Origin: an uncultured Bacteroides sp.
GTDB taxonomy: Bacteria > Bacteroidota > Bacteroidia > Bacteroidales > Bacteroidaceae
DNA: 61,715 bases
Direction: 5' to 3'
Assembly (NCBI GenBank): GCA_947173895.1
Contig: CAMWGU010000012.1
Span: forward strand, 1 to 61,715
Shown here one piece after another: positions 61,637 through 61,715 of this stretch (position 1 is its first letter; every line of letters begins with the position of its first letter). Made by a program: the position numbers and the translations under genes. Under the pieces are notes generated by a model that was not told the origin of the DNA, did no database searches, and saw only the letters and a program-made list of their open reading frames with translations.

Positions 61637-61715
61637 TTACAACAAGACGGGGTCTGTTACAGGCTCACCCGATAATCATTGGGGGTATGCATAAATCTTA
61701 GCCAGTCTAAAGAGG

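Overview
The window is a stretch of chromosome from a gut Bacteroidales, most likely Bacteroides or a close relative. The evidence is a SusC/SusD pair with an unusually dense set of secreted glycoside hydrolases, Bacteroidetes-type TAnnTTTG promoter elements in front of many genes, and housekeeping genes typical of the order (rny, zapA, recJ, recQ, queD, queE). The genus is inferred; no rRNA is present.

Region 1 (1-43.5 kb) is one very large polysaccharide utilisation locus (PUL), all on the + strand. It holds a SusC with an N-terminal STN signalling domain, SusD, and about 14 exported enzymes. These include GH95, GH31, GH2 and two GH92 enzymes, a GH38-like DUF5054 protein, a DUF5703 protein, a GH95-related protein, a LamG plus TIM-barrel protein, a parallel beta-helix protein with a CBM6-like insert, a metallophosphatase fused to a PQQ-type propeller, and a beta-propeller protein. 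An unassigned lipoprotein family of about 760 residues is present three times. Two genes are decayed: a GH43-CBM6 remnant and a small lipoprotein remnant. No regulator gene lies inside the window. The sequence GACTACC-N17-TGTCT(T/A) precedes four transcription units with exactly the same spacing. With the STN domain this suggests control by an ECF sigma/anti-sigma pair encoded elsewhere. A candidate antisense small RNA lies in the long susC leader, similar in layout to the DonS family.

Region 2 (43.5-61.2 kb) is ordinary core genome: a MalY/PatB-type aminotransferase, then mainly minus-strand genes for an AI-2E-family membrane protein, a TPR protein, a GH84 hexosaminidase, RecQ, RecJ, a C1 aminopeptidase, an Xaa-Pro aminopeptidase, a patatin (+ strand), RNase Y, ZapA, a ZapB-like coiled coil and a DUF454 protein, then a queD-queE operon (+ strand).

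Intergenic repeats are striking. Three diverged copies of a roughly 270 bp element with imperfect inverted ends lie at about 66-345 (+), 25,665-25,935 (+) and 61,250-61,520 (-). Each is joined to an array of palindromes spaced 22 bp apart (copy 1 is cut by the window edge). Two other arrays of four units with the same 22 bp spacing but different sequences lie at 25,444-25,532 and 43,718-43,807. The 6-25 kb block looks visibly richer in GC than the 26-40 kb block, so the PUL may have been assembled from parts. The substrate cannot be read directly; the enzymes point to a complex glycan carrying alpha-mannose-like and alpha-L-fucose or alpha-L-galactose-like residues.
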